In this document: positions 24,801 through 32,196 of the stretch, in pieces
Layout: every line of letters begins with the position of its first letter
Numbering within the stretch: the stretch's first letter is position 1
Source of the DNA: Nostoc mirabile CHAB5784
Lineage (GTDB): Bacteria > Cyanobacteriota > Cyanobacteriia > Cyanobacteriales > Nostocaceae
NCBI RefSeq assembly: GCF_020829645.1
Contig: NZ_JAIVFS010000072.1
Span: 1 to 41,175, forward strand
Direction of reading: 5' to 3'
DNA: 41,175 nucleotides
Notes under the pieces: model-generated
The model's database searches: none
What the model saw: only the letters and a program-made list of their open reading frames with translations
Told to the model about the DNA's origin: nothing
Translations under genes and position numbers: made by a program

Positions 24801-25857
24801 CAATATTCTTAGCCGCGTTTATATCAGCATCATGTTCAAATCCACAATGCCCACACTTAAAAACTTTTCCGTTACGGTAAGATTTGCCTTTGGCAGGGTG
24901 AATATGTCCGCAACGCGAACAAGTTTGACTTGTGTAGGCGGGTGGCACAAATATTACTGGGACACCAGCAATGTTCGCTTTGTACCCAACAAACAAACGC
25001 AGTTGATAGAACGCCCAATTATTAGTTCTGCGACGTTCAACTTTGCTTCTAGACTTGGTATTGAGTGACTGTCTAATATTAGTCAAATCCTCAAAAGCCA
25101 AACTTGCATTCAGTTCTCTAGCAACTTGTTCAAGTTGCTTAGAAATATTGTGATTCAACCATTCTTGAAACCTGCGTTCTCTCCCAGAGAGCCTTCTCAA
25201 AAGTCGCCTAGACGACCGAGTGCGTTTGGATTGAACATTGGATCTGACCCTGCTATAACGGTCACGAACGTTTTGAATCTGTCTACCACTCCACGATTTA
25301 CCCGTAGAAGTGGTGGCGATATCTCTTCTACCAAGATCGACCCCAATTACTTTGGGAGTCTTGCCAGTAGGCTGAGTTGGGATATCAACAACAAAGTTGA
25401 TAAAGTATTCACCCTGTTTGGTTTTATTCAGGGTTGCGCTAGTTGGGGTCTGACCCCTCAGCAATGCAATTTGATATCCACCAATGGACAAGCTAAATTC
25501 AACTCGCCCACACATCAAAGTCACCCCGACCGATTGAGATTCTTCCTTATAAACAAAGGTGCGAATATCCAAACCAAGAGAGGTGGGTCTAAATTTGTGG
25601 ATTTGTTTAACTGCCTTAGCATTGCCAATAACTCGCCGGATAGCTTGACAAACATGGTTGGCTTTCAATCCGGTTGCTTCACGCACTGGCTTGTAAACCA
25701 GATGGTGAAGTTTGGTAGTGTTCCAACAATTCTCACGTTTTGCTACTTCCAAAATCTGATTGCAAGCATCGGCAAACCCCTGTATCGTGCGGTCAATTTC
25801 GCCACAAAAGTTAGGGGGTACTATAAGCTTGCATTTAACAGATATGGATTGAGCCAT
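24724..25857 (-). CDS. tnpB: TnpB, RNA-guided RuvC-type nuclease of an IS605-like element
   Basis: About 377 aa from ATG 25857 (another ATG at 25875; the longest frame uses TTG). Numbered from the longest frame (386 aa): a helical/beta N-terminal half, RuvC-I Asp183 (VIGVDLGRRD), an Arg-rich region 205-240, RuvC-II Glu265 (LAFEDLTNI), a zinc finger with Cys322, Cys325, Cys344 and Cys347, and RuvC-III DADINAAKNI (Asp352/354). All catalytic motifs are present, so the protein is potentially active. TnpB cuts DNA at sites matching its element-derived RNA and helps keep the element in place. It could reduce or alter transcription of the downstream lyase gene. Confidence 0.9.
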   Translation of the reverse strand: MAQSISVKCKLIVPPNFCGEIDRTIQGFADACNQILEVAKRENCWNTTKLHHLVYKPVREATGLKANHVCQAIRRVIGNAKAVKQIHKFRPTSLGLDIRTFVYKEESQSVGVTLMCGRVEFSLSIGGYQIALLRGQTPTSATLNKTKQGEYFINFVVDIPTQPTGKTPKVIGVDLGRRDIATTSTGKSWSGRQIQNVRDRYSRVRSNVQSKRTRSSRRLLRRLSGRERRFQEWLNHNISKQLEQVARELNASLAFEDLTNIRQSLNTKSRSKVERRRTNNWAFYQLRLFVGYKANIAGVPVIFVPPAYTSQTCSRCGHIHPAKGKSYRNGKVFKCGHCGFEHDADINAAKNIAALGLSVSQPESPGMTCQLQGQMSM

Positions 25858-25974
25858 GAAAGTATTATAACTCATCCAGAGCAATTAATATTGAGTGCGA
25901 TTAAAATCGCTTGTGCCGCTTCCCTCTCAGGTCTGAAGACTCTGAGTTTCCCGCATCCCGTGAGGTTCTATGAT

Positions 25975-26253
25975 CTAGTTACCAGATGTCAGAGTAGATT
26001 GCTGCTGTCGTAGTGACTCAAGAGTTGCATCTAGCTGGGTAAGCTGAGGTTGCAGGCTAGCAAGTGCTTGTGCCTTCATAATTTTGGCACGCTGCGCCAT
26101 TGACAAGGTATCGTTAACCAGGCGTTCCCGATATTCTTCTAATTCAGCGATCGCTTCTGTCAGTTCTTCAGGGCTGGCTTGAGCGCTTGAGGTGAGTTCT
26201 GTAGTATCAGCCATATCCGTTGTGTTTCCTAAAAGTAGATTTAAAATACCCAT
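25975..26253 (-). CDS. Small coiled-coil protein in the phycobilin operon, unknown function
   Basis: 92 aa from ATG 26253, or 79 aa from ATG 26214 (MADTTELT). Polar and helical: EELTEAIAELEEYRERLVND, MAQRAKIMKAQALASLQPQL, then LDATLESLRQQQ, without membrane segments or cysteines. It lies 68 bp downstream of pebB in the same direction, and its stop abuts the TnpB element, so its C-terminus might have been altered by the insertion. The context suggests a helper of bilin synthesis or phycobiliprotein assembly; no family recognised. Confidence 0.6.
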   Translation of the reverse strand: MGILNLLLGNTTDMADTTELTSSAQASPEELTEAIAELEEYRERLVNDTLSMAQRAKIMKAQALASLQPQLTQLDATLESLRQQQSTLTSGN

Positions 26254-26321
26254 GTTCGATTTTCTCAGATTCAGTCATCAACGGACAAACCTTTTCGATC
26301 GTCCTGGTTCTACCTTTGACT

Positions 26322-27071
26322 TCATCTAATCGTTGATGCCAGCTTTCTTTCCAAATCGAATAAAAACCCGTGGATATATTCTTCTGTCCACTCAGCACCG
26401 TAAAAACGGGTGAACATTCCCCGTGCTGGGTCTTTTTCTGCTCGATAGCGGAGATAACGCAGTTGAGCTTGCTCAATTTCTGCTAAATATTTGGAGTCGG
26501 TTATCGGTTGCGCCTGGTCAACAAAATCCAGGTAGGCTTGTAGATAGTCAATGAACGCTGCAAACACATGGGTTTCCACTACCTCAGTTTCCTGGGGGCG
26601 CGTCCAGAGAAAGGCGGGTGAGAAAAAGGGCTGGGCTTCTTCGGGAAAGTCGCCCCCCCAAGGTAGATGCTGCTGATGTGCGTGAAAAGTTGCCAGGATA
26701 GGCTGGGTATACTTCGCCTGATACCCCAAATCATCCCGAAATAGGGGTTGCATATCGAGGGCAATTAAGTGCCCTCCTGGCAAGGTAACTAAATCTGCGC
26801 CAAAGAAGGGCAAATCGTAATTCAGATGGGGGAAAATAACGAAATTTAATACCTGAAGTGAGTTACCTCCCTGGACATGGGCGGCTCGAATTTGCCGGAG
26901 TTTGGTAGTTTGATAGGCATAGCTAGTCGTTAAAACCTCTTGGTGATGTTTGCCTTTGCCCACTGTTGCTTGCTTCGACTCAAACCCTTGAGGAATTGCA
27001 TAAGGCTGCAAATTCAAACGTTCTTGCAAAAGCGCAATCGCGTAATCTAAAAATGGCTGATAGAGAGTCAA
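26322..27071 (-). CDS. pebB: Phycoerythrobilin:ferredoxin oxidoreductase PebB
   Basis: 249 aa, a ferredoxin-dependent bilin reductase. PebB reduces 15,16-dihydrobiliverdin to phycoerythrobilin in the cytoplasm, taking electrons from ferredoxin. Family landmarks: KLRQIRAAHVQGG, VIFPHLNYDLPFFGADLVTL, LIALDMQPLFRD, PFFSPAFLWTRP and the C-terminal EKDPARGMFTRFYGAEWTEE. The length is normal. The open frame begins with TTG (TTG ACT CTC TAT), and no in-frame ATG lies upstream, so the start is TTG or the ATG has been lost. It follows pebA by 90 bp that contain ATTCAAAATT repeats. Confidence 0.9.
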   Translation of the reverse strand: MTLYQPFLDYAIALLQERLNLQPYAIPQGFESKQATVGKGKHHQEVLTTSYAYQTTKLRQIRAAHVQGGNSLQVLNFVIFPHLNYDLPFFGADLVTLPGGHLIALDMQPLFRDDLGYQAKYTQPILATFHAHQQHLPWGGDFPEEAQPFFSPAFLWTRPQETEVVETHVFAAFIDYLQAYLDFVDQAQPITDSKYLAEIEQAQLRYLRYRAEKDPARGMFTRFYGAEWTEEYIHGFLFDLERKLASTIR

Positions 27072-27161
27072 TGTCGCTTCGCTCCCAATTCAAAATTCAC
27101 GCATTCAAAATTCAAAATTAACAATCACCATATTCTGTGGTGGTGATGTAGATTTAAATCA

Positions 27162-27893
27162 CTATTTGGCTGCACTAGCTACTAATGGCACAGCATCCTC
27201 AAACAAAAATTCATGCAAAAATCGCTCTGACCATTGATGTCCAAAGTAGCTACTAAATAAACCAGATGCAGGATCGCGATCGGCACTATATTGATCGTAG
27301 TCTTTTTGGGCTTTGACAATCCGTTGAATGTCTGACTCGTCGCTCAGAGGTTCAGCTTGGGCTAGCATCTGCCAGTACAAATTCAGATAGTCTTTGAATG
27401 CCTCAAAGACCCTCGTTCTTACTGTTTCTGCATCGGTTTTGGCAAATAAGAGATATTTTGAGAAGTACTGATTAGCATCGTAAAATTTCATTTCCAAGCC
27501 TTGTGCCAAGTCTGGATACAAATCATGCAATGTCTGCAATGGATGTATGTATTTCCTCAAGTAAGCTTCATCTTGAAATAAAGGCTGAAAATCCATCACA
27601 ATCAGGTTTTTTACCTGACCGAAAGAGAGAAAATCAATGCCGAGTAAGGGCAAATCATAGTGATGACTGGGATAAATCACACTATTAAAAATCTGGGCAC
27701 TTGCGCCTGCATCAATGTATGTATAGCGGATTTTCCGTAACTGTGGGCACTGATAGCACCAACTCTGAATTGTGGCGGGATTTCTGCCGCGATCGCTCAC
27801 CTGATACTCTAGTCCTGGGGGAATTGGGCGACTCTCCAATGTAAACCGTTGCAAAAGCCATTGTTCCAGATGCTCAAGGAAGCACTTATACAT
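27162..27893 (-). CDS. pebA: 15,16-dihydrobiliverdin:ferredoxin oxidoreductase PebA
   Basis: 243 aa, a ferredoxin-dependent bilin reductase. PebA makes the first two-electron reduction of biliverdin IXalpha to 15,16-dihydrobiliverdin and passes it to PebB. Landmarks: IPPGLEYQVSDRGRNPATIQ, SWCYQCPQLRKIRYTYIDAG, VIYPSHHYDLPLLGIDFLSF, LIVMDFQPLFQDEAYLRKYI, KFYDANQYFSKYLLFAKTDA and DYDQYSADRDPASGLFSSYF. Complete and undisturbed. It precedes pebB in the usual pebA-pebB order. Presence of the pair indicates that the organism makes phycoerythrobilin, hence phycoerythrin. Confidence 0.92.
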   Translation of the reverse strand: MYKCFLEHLEQWLLQRFTLESRPIPPGLEYQVSDRGRNPATIQSWCYQCPQLRKIRYTYIDAGASAQIFNSVIYPSHHYDLPLLGIDFLSFGQVKNLIVMDFQPLFQDEAYLRKYIHPLQTLHDLYPDLAQGLEMKFYDANQYFSKYLLFAKTDAETVRTRVFEAFKDYLNLYWQMLAQAEPLSDESDIQRIVKAQKDYDQYSADRDPASGLFSSYFGHQWSERFLHEFLFEDAVPLVASAAK

Positions 27894-28087
27894 AAAATTT
27901 ATAGACTAATTTGCCTTGATCCCAGACAATACGGTATTCCCAGATTCGCCGTCTCGAATATGTTAAACAAAGTAACGATCCTTAACGTTAGCATTAGGTA
28001 ATGGTGCAATGCCTAAGTTATGGCGATCGCCAGAATTATTGCCTATAACTGATAGCAAGTCTTTCAAGATTATGAGCGACCAGATGA

Positions 28088-28675
28088 TTATAGGGATGCT
28101 CTAGATAAATTGTGTTGCACCATTTGTGCTAAATTCGCCTCAGTTAAATAGCGTCGTTCAGAACAATAGGTCATCAAATAGACTCCATTCATCATCCGCA
28201 CTGTGCTGACGCGCACCCGAAAATCATCGGTCATGAACCAGCAGCGTTCTTGACCTTGGTTGGTTTCATATTCGGTATCGATGGTTAAAATACCATCTTG
28301 TCCAAACCAGTAACGGCTAACTACCGGAATTTTTTCCACATAGCCTTGGTTACGAAGCAATTTTCCCGATCGCCCTGTTTCATCATCTGGTACATCAATT
28401 AAGACAGCGACACGATCCGGATTGGGTTCTTGATCGTCGTCATGTTCTTGCCACATAAAGCTAGCACCTCCTTTAGCACTAGCTGGATCGATACCTTGGG
28501 GCTGGCAGATTGCTTTTACCCGTGGGTCATCAAGTGCGATCGCCCCTACATAAAGCTTTGATTCTCCGGACTCATCCGCCACCGTATCAAAGTGATGCAC
28601 CGTGCGCTGGGTAAACCAGACCCCTTCACTCTTACCGAAAAACTCCATCATGGTCATTGGTGGTACAAAAGGCAT
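28088..28675 (-). CDS. CpcS/CpeS-family phycobiliprotein lyase
   Basis: 195 aa. These lyases are lipocalin-like beta barrels that bind a bilin and attach it to a cysteine of phycobiliprotein subunits. Landmarks: MMEFFGKSEGVWFTQRTVHH near the start, ESGESKLYVGAI, GGASFMWQEHDD, VSRYWFGQDGILTIDTEYE, ERCWFMTDDFRVRVSTVRMM and a C-terminal MTYCSERRYL. AGAGGATC before ATG 28675 is a good ribosome site. It stands 194 bp upstream of pebA in the same direction, so it opens the cluster. The subtype (CpeS, CpeU or CpcS) is not settled. Confidence 0.88.
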   Translation of the reverse strand: MPFVPPMTMMEFFGKSEGVWFTQRTVHHFDTVADESGESKLYVGAIALDDPRVKAICQPQGIDPASAKGGASFMWQEHDDDQEPNPDRVAVLIDVPDDETGRSGKLLRNQGYVEKIPVVSRYWFGQDGILTIDTEYETNQGQERCWFMTDDFRVRVSTVRMMNGVYLMTYCSERRYLTEANLAQMVQHNLSRASL

Positions 28676-28719
28676 AGCTGATCCTCTAATAAAAAGGGGG
28701 GAAAAGAAGTATAAAGGAT

Positions 28720-28772
28720 GTGGACGCGTTCGCGTAGCGTCTCGTAGAGAAGCGGCTTGCCGCAGGCTAGGA
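28720..28772. repeat. Dispersed repeat upstream of the lyase gene
   Basis: Contains CGTTCGCGTAGCGTCTCGTA followed by GAGAAG and a GGCTTGCCGCAGGCTAGG tail. It lies between the lyase start and the end of the IsrB gene, in the probable promoter region of the phycobilin operon. Confidence 0.55.
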
Positions 28773-28873
28773 TTAAGTATGAAATTCTACGAAATATCAA
28801 AGGATGGGCATGAATTAGGAAAAAATTTATCTTGTCCACGCTACTTACGCTTGGGACAGTTACCGAAAAATTT

Positions 28874-30007
28874 TTACTTCATCCTTGATCCTTTATCCTT
28901 CATAAGAAAATCCCCGAAACGGATGGAAACACTTGACTTGATTGCTGTGGAGGAAATCCGAACGGCAGTTTTAACTGCTGTGGTTCTCCAGGAAAAATAT
29001 GCTTTGAACTTGCATTCAGTTGGTAGCGCATTTTGTGTTAATCGTTTACCTGTGTTTAAATTGTGTAAGCTAATTGTTTTTCTGCTTGGATCTTTTTTTG
29101 TTGGCGATTCCTGCCAACCGCCCACATAGCAAAATCCATGTTTAAGGTGTTTGACTACTGAGCCACGTTTAAATCCAGCGCTAATTGTCTTGCCGTATCT
29201 AGAACGAATATGTCCCGCAGAGTGCTGTAATCGGTGAAGCTGGTGACGATGAAATTCTAACGGCACAACCTCAACCAATGCTGTGTTTTCTGGCTTGATA
29301 TGTCCGCCAACAAAATAGTTAGCTAGCACCCATGAATCAACACAGTGAGCGTCAAATTTGTTGGATAATTTATTTTTAGATTTTTTCAAACCCAAAGCTT
29401 GCCGCATCTCGTAAGTGTCATTACCCGTTCCAGTTTCCAGGTTGGCAAGCCTTTTTAGTTCTGAGTAGAACCACTTTTTCCCAACCTCCAAAGGGCTAAA
29501 CATTAGGTTCCACTTTTTTGCAGCCCTCCAAGTTTTAGCCTTGACATCCTCAACTACAAATATTGAGACAGGGAACATTAAAGTTAACCACTTGGAAATT
29601 CGCAACTTCCATTGCCACCTTGCTTTAGTTGATGGTGGTAATTTTTGTTTGTTTACAAGTCTATTTTTGCGATTCTGTCGGCAAGGGGTATTACGAAATC
29701 GCCTAGCGCGTCGCATATTACGACGAACTTCTACATGCTCTTTTACCCAATCAACGGCATGAGTTTGGATATTTAAGTAAGTGTGCGCCTGAGACTTAAC
29801 AGTGAACCCCTCACGTTTACTGCCAGGATCAATACCGACGGCAATTGGTTGAGTATTTCTATTACTTGGCTCTTGATTTAATCGAACACAAAATACTCCT
29901 TTTTTAAAAAATCCTGTTGCCTTACCTGATTTAATCCAACGCTTTGCTCTACTGCAAGTCGTTGGCATCAATGCACGGTTATTTTGGTCAACTACTGGAA
30001 CAAACAT
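28874..30007 (-). CDS. IsrB-like protein (IscB relative without HNH domain), RRXRR family
   Basis: 377 aa. The N-terminal PLMP-type motif is seen as NRALMPTTCSRAKRW (10-24). RuvC-I has Asp60 (VGIDPGSKREG). The Arg-rich bridge helix spans 94-117 (VRRNMRRARRFRNTPCR). RuvC-II has Glu153 (FVVEDVKA). RuvC-III has His221 and Asp224 (FDAHCVDSW). Only 68 residues separate Glu153 from His221, too few for the HNH nuclease of IscB, which places it with IsrB. IsrB proteins are transposon-encoded, RNA-guided DNA nickases that use an omega RNA encoded just upstream. The last 30 residues (after YFSWRTT) are poorly family-like and may run into flanking DNA. All RuvC residues are intact. Confidence 0.85.
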   Translation of the reverse strand: MFVPVVDQNNRALMPTTCSRAKRWIKSGKATGFFKKGVFCVRLNQEPSNRNTQPIAVGIDPGSKREGFTVKSQAHTYLNIQTHAVDWVKEHVEVRRNMRRARRFRNTPCRQNRKNRLVNKQKLPPSTKARWQWKLRISKWLTLMFPVSIFVVEDVKAKTWRAAKKWNLMFSPLEVGKKWFYSELKRLANLETGTGNDTYEMRQALGLKKSKNKLSNKFDAHCVDSWVLANYFVGGHIKPENTALVEVVPLEFHRHQLHRLQHSAGHIRSRYGKTISAGFKRGSVVKHLKHGFCYVGGWQESPTKKDPSRKTISLHNLNTGKRLTQNALPTECKFKAYFSWRTTAVKTAVRISSTAIKSSVSIRFGDFLMKDKGSRMK

Positions 30008-30285
30008 TTACGATAAATCCTATTGCTAGGTGTGTATATCCCAGACGCTCCTTCGTCGCTACCGCAACGCTTACGCTACTTTTTGCCTAAGAGGTTAAAA
30101 ATTTGGGAAGCATTCTTAACATTTTGTGGGCTACCACGCCCAGGCAATTCAGTCTAGGCTCTAAGCCTGTAAGCTAGACCGGAGGCGGAGCGTCTCCGGC
30201 TCCGCACTGTTTTAGTCTTGCATTTAAAAGGTGGTTAGTCTTTATTTTGCAAGCCCCGCGTCTTTAGACGCGGGGTTTGTGACCC
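30008..30285 (-). ncRNA. Candidate omega RNA of the IsrB element
   Basis: About 280 nt without ORF directly 5' of isrB, the location known for IscB/IsrB guide RNAs. On the minus strand it shows strong stems: a perfect 10-bp CCCCGCGTCT hairpin (30254-30275), a GGAGCCGGAGACGCTCC-type stem (about 30180-30210), a GTCTAG...CTAGAC stem (about 30150-30180), and GGGCGTGGTAGCCC (about 30132-30146). The variable guide would be expected beyond about 30275-30290. The part nearest the gene (30040-30095) looks like a dispersed-repeat insertion. Confidence 0.6.
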
Positions 30286-30355
30286 TTTCTTAGACCCTAA
30301 TGATTGTAGATGGATCGCGGTACAATACCCCTAAATAATCTCACAATTTCAACCC

Positions 30356-31165
30356 ATGATCAGCAGGGAAACTCACAAGACACCCCAAGAGGTTTTGGCT
30401 GTCCTCAAAGCAGGATTTGCTCTAACTCAAGAAGATTTATATCAATTCAACCTCAGTGGTTTAGAACTGCAAAGAGCTAATTTGCATCAAGCTACTTTGA
30501 TTCGAGCGAATCTCAGCAAAGCCGATCTGAGTGCAGCGGATCTCAGTGGTGCTGATTTACGGGCAGCCGATCTGTGCCAAGCGATTTTAAGGGATGCCAA
30601 TTTACAGGCAGCTTGTTTGTACCGAGTCGATCTGAGTAGCGCAGATTTACGGGGAGCTATTTTGACCGACACCAAGCTGCTAGGGGCAAGATATGATAGC
30701 CAAACCCTGTTTCCCGAAGGCTTTAATTACAAATCCTCTGGGGCGATTGGGCCAAATGCCTATTTGAATGGTGCCCAGCTAAATACAGCCAACTTGCGTC
30801 ATGCTGATTTGCAAGGTGCAAGTATGTTGGGAGCATATTTGGGGGGGGCTGATTTAACTCATGCTAATCTTCAGGGAGCGCGGCTAAGTCAGGCTGACTT
30901 GCGGAAAGCCTGGTTGCCAGGAGTATCTTTACGCAATGCTCGGTTAAATGGAGCCAACCTCGCAGGAGCTGATTTACGAGCAGCAGATTTGACTGGCGTT
31001 GATTTCGAGCATCCCGAAAGCATTGCTGGAGCAGATTTTACCCATGTTCAAGGGCTGAGTGACGAAATGCGATCGCGCCTCCTTAGCCAACCTGCACAAG
31101 AGCTAGATACACCTCATGCTTTAACCCGTCGCACCACACGCGCCAGCCTAGAAAGGCTATCTTGA
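30356..31165 (+). CDS. Pentapeptide-repeat protein
   Basis: 269 aa. Two blocks of A(D/N)LxX repeats, about residues 35-110 (for example ANLSKADLSAADLSGADLRA) and 135-220 (for example ADLQGASMLGAYLGGADLTH). They are separated by a loop (YDSQTLFPEGFNYKSSGAIG) seen in many cyanobacterial members. The repeats form a right-handed quadrilateral beta helix; the cellular role is unknown for most such proteins. No signal peptide or membrane segment. Monocistronic. A group II intron remnant starts 5 bp after its stop on the other strand, which leaves the coding sequence intact. Confidence 0.88.
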   Translation: MISRETHKTPQEVLAVLKAGFALTQEDLYQFNLSGLELQRANLHQATLIRANLSKADLSAADLSGADLRAADLCQAILRDANLQAACLYRVDLSSADLRGAILTDTKLLGARYDSQTLFPEGFNYKSSGAIGPNAYLNGAQLNTANLRHADLQGASMLGAYLGGADLTHANLQGARLSQADLRKAWLPGVSLRNARLNGANLAGADLRAADLTGVDFEHPESIAGADFTHVQGLSDEMRSRLLSQPAQELDTPHALTRRTTRASLERLS

Positions 31166-31170
31166 CACTA

Positions 31171-31244
31171 GTAAACTCAGAGAGTCCCTCGCGAAACTCG
31201 CTGGTCTTCAAAACCGTGCTTAATAGTTTCCCATTACCCGGCTC
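31171..31244 (-). ncRNA. Group II intron 3' end: domains V and VI
   Basis: Minus-strand 31244-31211 is exactly 34 nt: GAGCCG at the 5' end, GGTAATG, a GGAAAC loop, TATTAAG, and CACGGTTT closing. This is the domain V fold with the AGC triad, a GAAA tetraloop and the two-base bulge region. A domain VI-like stretch (ACCAGCGAGTTTCGCGAGG...GAGTTTAC) follows, and the intron would end near 31171 in ...TTTAC. The HNH tail of the intron protein lies immediately 5'. Confidence 0.75.
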
Positions 31245-31264
31245 CTCAATGATTCGGCACGTTG

Positions 31265-31624
31265 TCATGTGTACTTCACAACTGAACCATCCTCAGTTGT
31301 CTTTTCATCGTGGCAGTGTCTGTGTAATATCTGGAGATTTTTATATTCGTCTTTGCCTCTCAAACTTTTGGGGATTATGTGGTCAATCTCCAGCACATCT
31401 TCGTCTCGGAAGTACATTCTGCAGTAAGTACACCTCCCTTCCTGTGACTTTAGGAGCGTTGCCACTCTCATAGTCGCTTCGGGATGTTTCCCGATTCGTG
31501 AACTCCAATAAATTAGGTTGCCATCGTAGGGACTGGCATCGCCTTCAACTTTCACATGACGGATAATCTTTGTTTCGGTGTGTGACGGTAACTGCATCGG
31601 GTTTTTACCCGACGGTAACTGCAT
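31265..31624 (-). pseudogene. C-terminal (HNH) remnant of a group II intron reverse transcriptase/maturase
   Basis: About 105 residues match the end of intron-encoded proteins: KIIRHVKVEGDASPYDGN, LIYWSSRIGKHPEATMRV, and the HNH domain with CTYC, EIDHIIPKSLRGKDEYKN and LHRHCHDEKT. The reverse-transcriptase and maturase domains are gone. The open frame begins inside a 27-bp tandem duplication at the junction with a Tn3 fragment. Since domain V is kept just downstream, this is a 5'-truncated group II intron. The final residues (SVVKYT) are not the usual long tail. Confidence 0.8.
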
Positions 31625-31637
31625 CGGGTTTTTACCC
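31584..31637. repeat. Two tandem copies of a 27-bp unit
   Basis: The unit starts GACGGTAACTGCATCGGG and ends TTTTTACCC, and occurs at 31584-31610 and 31611-31637. It sits exactly between the intron remnant and the Tn3 transposase remnant and may record the joining event. Confidence 0.75.
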
Positions 31638-31883
31638 TCCTGCCTGGTTGATCGTTTGGAAGATCAGGAGTTGGCTATTTTATCCTTACATCTGCTGCAA
31701 ATTTACTTGGTGTATATTAATACATTAATGATTCAGCAGCTGTTGTCACAACCGCAATGGATGAAGTTAATGACTAAACTTGACTTGCGGGCGCTTTCAC
31801 CTTTGATTTAGCTACATATCAATCCCTATGGTACTTTCAAGTTGGATATGAACGAACGTTTGCTGATTGAGACAGTTGCATGA
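31638..31883 (+). pseudogene. C-terminal fragment of a Tn3-family transposase (TnpA)
   Basis: Reads LVDRLEDQELAILSLHLLQI, YLVYINTLMIQQLLSQPQW, LDLRALSPLI, then TAG (31809-31811) and LHINPYGTFKLDMNERLLIE, ending TVA-stop at 31881. The YiNtlm.Q..L..p.W...L...D.RaL.PLiW.HinPYG.F.LDmn.RL pattern is the Tn3 TnpA C-terminus. The TAG stands where Trp (TGG) is expected. The rest of the gene is lost at the 27-bp duplication. Confidence 0.75.
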
Positions 31884-31949
31884 ACACGAATATCCAACCA
31901 TGCTCCTTGCCTCATGTCCTTCAAAGGGCGATGTCTATTACCTCTATTA

Positions 31950-32125
31950 GAATGCGATCGCTCAAAGAGCGATAGCGTAAGCGCCATCGCTCTTTGAGCG
32001 GGCGGTTACGCTATCGCCATCAGGCACGCGAAAAGCGCCATCGCCCTTTGGTATCGCCAACGACGGGCGGTTACGCTCTTAACATGATCGCACAAGAAGC
32101 GATAGCGATCGCCTGACTCAAAGAG
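31950..32125. repeat. HIP1-rich nested palindromes
   Basis: A perfect 15-bp stem CGCTCAAAGAGCGAT (31959-31973 / 31986-32000) is flanked by HIP1 or GCGAT motifs, followed by a related GCGCCATCGCCCTTTGG unit and two GGGCGGTTACGCT copies (31999-32012, 32073-32087). No gene. Looks like stacked dispersed repeats. Confidence 0.6.
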
Positions 32126-32196
32126 AAACGTTTATAGTTATGCTCTGTTTTTAAACTAAACGGTTTAGTTTGCACTTCATGACAGCTTCGCCAGCT

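Larger units (their letters stand above)
24679..25946 (-). mobile_element. TnpB-only IS200/IS605-like element with paired subterminal hairpins
   Basis: Near-identical 21-nt imperfect palindromes mark both ends: 24679-24699 and 25926-25946, each CTCAGGTCT(A/G)AAGAC(A/T)CTGAG as read on the plus strand. They are in direct orientation, as expected for the single-strand recognition hairpins of IS200/IS605 elements. The true tips lie some nucleotides outside. No tnpA is present, so movement would depend on a transposase elsewhere. It is inserted between the small coiled-coil gene and the HEAT-lyase gene of the phycobilin operon, in the same direction. Confidence 0.75.

Noticed and set aside
25126..26013. 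Plus-strand 295-codon open frame
   Set aside because: It is the antisense of tnpB and its left end; composition is a mirror of the RuvC gene, with no domain of its own.
28602..29129. Plus-strand 175-codon open frame
   Set aside because: Overlaps the lyase start, a dispersed repeat and the IsrB C-terminus on the other strand; no supporting motif.
28874..30007. IscB with HNH domain
   Set aside because: Only 68 residues lie between RuvC-II and RuvC-III residues and no HNH motif is seen, so IsrB is the better name.
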